From Aphanomyces cochlioides (Eukaryota > Oomycota > Saprolegniomycetes > Saprolegniales > Verrucalvaceae), in contig JAHQRK010000009.1 of assembly GCA_019828595.1 (NCBI GenBank), positions 1,364,001-1,428,000 on the forward strand: 64,000 nucleotides of DNA, written 5' to 3'. Below the pieces are notes generated by a model that saw only the letters and a program-made list of their open reading frames with translations, was not told the origin of the DNA and did no database searches. Shown here piece after piece: positions 60,090-64,000 of this stretch (its first letter is position 1; each line of letters starts with the position of its first letter). The position numbers were made by a program, and so were the translations under genes.

Positions 60090-61323
60090 ATGCGCCAGAA
60101 CTCTGTCCGAGACGACATCCTTCATGAGCTGGAACCATTCTTGGCACTGTACTACTCGTCGAGCATGTTCAAGAAGATATATCCTTTCCTGCCCCACCTG
60201 TACGCCCTTATGAAGTCTCGTCGATACTTTGCCGCTAGGTCCATCGTGAGCAAAATTGGCCGCTGGACTGCAGAGCATCTCATGTTACTTGATCCTATGC
60301 GAGCTACACGAGATGTACGAATGAGCATGGAAACGTTTAATCAAGTCACTGCAATCTTACGAAATAGAGATGAATTCCACAACATATCTGGTCCGCCCCA
60401 AGCTCCAATCCAGCTTCAACTGCAAGTATTTGTGCACTTCATGGCAACGAGTGGCAACGGTGGATCGTACCACAACATAGCCCAGCATTTTGGAATTGGT
60501 GAAGGCACGGTGAGGAAGTTTGTTTTGAGGGTAACGACAGCATTGAACAGTTGCCTTGACGAGTTCGTTGTGTGGCCAACACCGCAAGAGATGCAGCGGA
60601 TTTCTGCAACAATTGAGGCAAAGTGTGGTATGAAAGGAGTTGTGGGAATGATTGATGGTACTGCTTTCGAGCTCAAATACAAACCACAGAGGATCATGAG
60701 GTGTATTACAATCGAAAATCACGCTATGCTCTTGGCGCTCAGCTTGTGTGTGATTATCAACGTCGAATTCGTGCGGCTCTAATTGGATATCCTACCAGTG
60801 TACACGACAGCCGCCAGCACAAGTCAATGGGTATTGCTCTCGAACCAAACCTGTATTTTTCCAAAGGCCAATTTTTGCTTGGTGATTCAGCTTATGCTCT
60901 TCAAGATCACTTGTTGCGTCCATACAAGAATCCCAAAGCCAAAATCCGCGAGAACAGGCGATTCAATTATCACTTTTCCTCTGTCCGAATGAGAATTGAG
61001 CATTGTATTGGAATGATAAAGTCACGATTCTCCCGTCTCCGTGATGGATTTTTCAGTATTCTCTGTGATGCAGCAAATCAAGAATTGGTAGTTCAAATGA
61101 TCTTATCTTGCATGATCATTCACAATATTTGCATATCAATGCTGATGATGAAAGAAACGATGAGTTCACAAACGAAGAGACAGAAGAAGGCGAAAGCGAT
61201 TTAAATGACGAATTTCAGGAAGATCTAGAAGACGACACACATGAGAGCTGGACACCAGCGTGTGAATTTGTATTGGAAGTCCAAAAGCACCTGGTCCTTC
61301 GTCACTTTGGCTACACACATTAA
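60090..61323 (+). pseudogene. PIF/Harbinger-type transposase with two frameshifts
   Basis: Starts at ATG 60090 (MRQNSVRDDILHELEPF). The helix-turn-helix SYHNIAQHFGIGEGTVRKFV is followed by the first acidic motif GMIDGTAFELKYKP. Near 60690 the frame shifts by one base: KPQ must continue as DHEVYYNRKSRYALGAQLVC in the next frame. Then come HDSRQHKSMG, LLGDSAYALQDHL (second acidic residue) and FNYHFSSVRMRIEHCIGMIK (glutamate), matching the DDE_Tnp_4 pattern. A second shift near 61120 leads to the acidic tail DDERNDEFTNEETEEGESDL. Both shifts lie in otherwise well-kept sequence. All three catalytic acids are still readable. The product would be truncated, so it is called a pseudogene. Confidence 0.78.
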
Positions 61324-61374
61324 ATGCTAGTCGTTCTTAACATTTGTAATCAATTCATGTTATTGTTTGTTCTC

Positions 61375-62130
61375 CTAGCTTGAACCATTAAGCTTTCGAA
61401 GCTTCGCCTCCAAAGTTAGCTTGTCGATATCATACTGGGCTTTTGCTGTTTGATGCATCAACTCAAACTCGCGCCGACGTTGTTCCATTTCTTCACGCCT
61501 CGTCAGCATGTCAAACTCAAATTGTCTTTGCATCAACTCCAGACGGCAACGTTCAAGCTCTAAGCCGCGCTCACCGAACTTGAGAAGTACATCAGTGATA
61601 GAGTCGGACGCCTTCCGCTTGTTTGGATTGTTGCTGGAGGTGGACATGGTGTCGTTGGTTGCAGGGGTATTGTCAAAGGTGTGAGTTTGGCCGTGTTCGT
61701 GGACCGCAACTATGTCAGGTAAAATGTCGTGGCCATCGGCTGGGGGAGTGGACTCTTGTTGGCTGGTGTTTGCGACTGAAATACGCTGAGTGGTGTCGAC
61801 GAGAGCTTGGCTTCGGATTTGGACAGATGATCCGAGGATGTTGTCGAGTTCATAGTACCATTTGAGCTCTTTGGTGATTGCTGCCTTCAATGTTGGTGGA
61901 TCATAATCACTAACTCCAAATCCAGAAACGCTCATTTTCTCTTTGATGGCTGTGTATTTTCTTTCGAGGTGTTCACACCGATTTTTGACCGACTTGGCGC
62001 CTTTTGTTGCTACTGCCTTTGCAGCTGCTTCGTAGAAGGGAGTTTTGTGACGTCTGTAGTCTTCAAAGTGATCTTCCCAGTATGAGATAAGGTCATGGGT
62101 CTCATTGTCACTCCATTTCTCCTTCGCCAT
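61375..62130 (-). CDS. Myb/SANT-like transposon partner protein
   Basis: Intronless, 251 residues, intact. The N-terminus EKWSDNETHDLISYWEDHFE with WEDHFEDYR, KSVKNRCEHLERKYTAIKEK is a trihelix/Myb-like DNA-binding fold. The middle is polar. The C-terminal ~70 residues form a charged helix with many Glu/Arg (LELERCRLELMQRQFEFDML, REEMEQRRREFELM), likely coiled coil. In PIF/Harbinger elements such a protein escorts the transposase to the nucleus and to the element ends. Its stop is 52 bp from that of the convergent transposase. Being intact, it could act on related elements elsewhere. Confidence 0.85.
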   Translation of the reverse strand: MAKEKWSDNETHDLISYWEDHFEDYRRHKTPFYEAAAKAVATKGAKSVKNRCEHLERKYTAIKEKMSVSGFGVSDYDPPTLKAAITKELKWYYELDNILGSSVQIRSQALVDTTQRISVANTSQQESTPPADGHDILPDIVAVHEHGQTHTFDNTPATNDTMSTSSNNPNKRKASDSITDVLLKFGERGLELERCRLELMQRQFEFDMLTRREEMEQRRREFELMHQTAKAQYDIDKLTLEAKLRKLNGSS

Positions 62131-62436
62131 GATTGTCTGGTTGATGAATGCCCGTCGTTGTCGCTATCAGCAAAGATAAAGACACCATCAGCCAACCAAT
62201 CTTGTTTCATCAAGTTTACTCTTTCTACCAATCGCTAGTTTTCAGCAAAGCCTCTTCCAAAAAGCAAGATTTTTTTGCTTTTTGGGCTTATGGCCTGATA
62301 CGCATTACTACGCTTGATGTGATTGGCGGCTGACTGCGCTGATGGAACCGTGAGAACCACTATTAGTGGTTCTGTGTAAAAAAATTGGCATCTTGTAGAA
62401 ATGTTTTTAAAAATGAAGATGAGAAAAAGAAAGTGA

Positions 62437-62818
62437 TGTATCGTCTTTTTCACCCAAATTTGTATTTTTTTACCAAAATCGAATTCGATTCCAAATCGAT
62501 TCGATCATACTGATGTCAAGTATAAATGAAAAGTATGGCATACGTCCCAAATTAATTACACGTGTGTCTGGGTGTGTTTTGCGTGAATTAGGTAAATACT
62601 CGATTCTGATTGGCTGAGCGATTTGCAGATCGATTTGAAAAATCGATACATCTGCTGCATCTATGATAAAAACATGATCTTTTTGTATCAGAGTGTGATA
62701 GGAAATCTATCACAGTTGCCTGAAAAACATTTTCAAAACAAGTTTTTGACTTGATTTCAGTATACAGATCTGAAATGTGCAAAATTCTGAGCAACTGTAA
62801 TAGAGATTCTATCACGGT
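62437..62818 (-). repeat. Dispersed repeat, copy 2
   Basis: Reverse-complement relative of 41930-42315, sharing the core with CAATCAGAATCGAGTATTTA and GTGTGTCTGGGTGTGTTTTG. The open frame of copy 1 is interrupted here. It lies 77 bp beyond the Harbinger-like element. Confidence 0.7.
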
Positions 62819-63628
62819 TTTTCAACAAACAAATATTGGCAGATATGAAGCTTCATTTAGTCGCCAGCATGAAGTCTAACCAAGAAACAAAGATGCTCTG
62901 AATAAATTTAACGTCTAGCACGGATATATGCTAGGCTAGCTGCAGCATAACACGACACTTGTTGACGTTTTTTGCGCTCTCTCGCCTGATTGTACTGTTA
63001 ACATATGCAAATGTCGAGCACAAAACACAAAGCATTGTGGATATCTTGAAAACTATACGAATACAGTCAATTAAGGCAAAAACAAAACTGTAGGAGTCAT
63101 AAATAATGATGGCGGATGTGATCTCCACATCTTCGCCACAACTTCATAACCCTATAAACTTTTGACGTTGCCAAAGTCTAAAAGAAATCTCGCATCCCCC
63201 TCTACATGTTGAACAGTAGGTAGTAGAGCAATAATCTATTGAATCAGCACCACGCACAATAAACACCCTCTACAAGGTACATGACTCATTCACTTAGATT
63301 GCAGCACATGAGTTCGATGTGTCAATATTTCTTTTGTATAGCCGGAGTGAGAAACGGCACAGAACAACGAGAGACAGAAAAGGAAAACTTTCGATTACAG
63401 TTAGCATGAAGGAGGACTAGGCATGATAGTACTGCTGGTATGTGCTTCTGGAATATCTTCATGAGGTTCATGTTGTGTTTTCGTCAAGTCAATCTATTAT
63501 TGTGAATTCGGTGCAAATTTGCTCAGACAGGTCGATTCAAGAAATCAGTATAGAATCAATCATTGATTACAATTGGCTAAAATTAAAATTATTCGTCCAA
63601 TATCTGAGAGTTTCGTATCCCAGGGACA
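62819..63628. other. Intergenic, no gene seen
   Basis: About 810 bp of AT-rich sequence with short ORFs only. It may include the left end of the element whose transposase starts at 63629, but I could not define a terminal repeat. Confidence 0.5.
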
Positions 63629-64000
63629 ATGGAAGCAGCAGCCACACGACAACATGCTCACCCAAACACCGTTTATCATTGCTTGTATGGGTACTATCAT
63701 CTTGGTTACTCGCGGAGAGTGCTAGCACACGTGTACAATAAAGCTGAGCGCACCATCAGCAATTGGATTCGCATGTACGAGCAAGATGGGGCCTACCGCC
63801 GAGTGAGCTCGAACTCCGCAAAGAAATTCACGCAAAGCCAGCGCACATGGATCTTTGACTACTACCAAGAACATCCTCTGGCGTATCTCGACGAAGCCCA
63901 GAAAGTGTTCCAGAATGCTCACAGTATTGCGATCTCTAAGACCACAGTTTGGCAGATTGTGCATGACTCGGGTTTGACATGGAAAGTGCTAGAGCGTCGA
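63629..64000 (+). CDS. Tc1/IS630-like transposase N-terminus (runs off window)
   Basis: The frame is open from ATG 63629 to the last base, 124 codons, with no stop. It begins MEAAATRQHAHPNTVYHCLY. The pattern is two helix-turn-helix units: RRVLAHVYNKAERTISNWIR with MYEQDGAY, then a spacer SQRTWIFDYYQEHPLAYLDE, then ISKTTVWQIVHDSGLTWKVL and ER-R. This is the standard N-terminal arrangement of Tc1/mariner/IS630 transposases; the DDE domain must lie to the right. Coding quality is good, so the copy may be intact. Confidence 0.75.
   Translation, partial: MEAAATRQHAHPNTVYHCLYGYYHLGYSRRVLAHVYNKAERTISNWIRMYEQDGAYRRVSSNSAKKFTQSQRTWIFDYYQEHPLAYLDEAQKVFQNAHSIAISKTTVWQIVHDSGLTWKVLERR

Larger units (their letters stand above)
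59944..62360. mobile_element. PIF/Harbinger-like DNA transposon
   Basis: A 2.4-kb element with inverted ends, consensus GTGGTTCTCACRGTTSC, at 59944 and 62360. TA lies on both sides (59942-59943, 62361-62362). It encodes the two convergent genes expected of the superfamily, a DDE transposase and a Myb/SANT-like partner. Only a TA is shared at the flanks, rather than the classical three-base TWA, so the exact boundary may be off by a base or the subgroup may differ. Confidence 0.7.

Overview
The window is nuclear DNA of a eukaryote. The best fit is an oomycete of the Saprolegniales (Aphanomyces-like), which is inferred from gene content. Genes are densely packed on both strands. Introns are tiny: those I could delimit are mostly 40-55 nt, with GTAYGT-like donors and YAG acceptors. 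Gene content includes a stramenopile-style set of anchored GH5 glucanase, receptor-like TKL kinase, C2/PH membrane proteins and large multi-pass membrane proteins without obvious relatives. No bacterial-type operons, ribosome binding sites or CRISPR arrays are present.

Left half (1-38.5 kb), mostly conserved housekeeping genes. In order: the C-terminal half of acetyl-CoA carboxylase; VPS45; a U-box cyclophilin (PPIL2); an EF-hand/MYND-finger protein; an EF-hand protein; a zinc-finger Nudix hydrolase; an acidic KOW-like protein; a SAM-domain protein; ATP-citrate lyase; a basic hypothetical protein; an MFS sugar-type transporter; a GH5 glucanase; a TKL receptor-like kinase; two near-identical O-acetylhomoserine sulfhydrylase genes arranged tail to tail; NECAP; a 3-hydroxyacyl-CoA dehydrogenase; and an NmrA-like Rossmann protein. 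ATP-citrate lyase makes cytosolic acetyl-CoA and acetyl-CoA carboxylase converts it to malonyl-CoA, so two consecutive steps of fatty-acid supply lie 13 kb apart. The dehydrogenase belongs to the opposing beta-oxidation chemistry.

Right half (38.5-64 kb), much richer in repeats. A 670-bp element with 224-bp inverted repeats sits in the NmrA gene promoter. A 1.3-kb TIR element carrying a decayed DNA-binding gene has split a transposed 88-bp copy of the NmrA coding sequence. An ankyrin/coiled-coil gene and a C2-PRT_C-PH membrane gene follow. Next comes a 984-bp inverted repeat (464-bp arms, 56-bp spacer) that carries one complete tRNA-Thr(UGU) gene in each arm. Beyond it are a large membrane-protein gene with a decaying tandem copy and a CK1-like kinase. 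The right end holds a Tc1/mariner-like transposase gene with an amber stop, two MITE types, a PIF/Harbinger-like element (frameshifted transposase, intact Myb-like partner) and the start of another transposase that runs off the window.

Two regulatory signals recur. The palindrome TATCCGGATA, or close variants, lies just upstream of several start codons. CCAATCA boxes lie upstream of ATP-citrate lyase and the first O-acetylhomoserine sulfhydrylase gene. Exon structures given here were worked out by reading splice sites by eye against family motifs. They are reliable for PPIL2, MYND, GH5, TKL, NECAP and HADH, and less so where stated.
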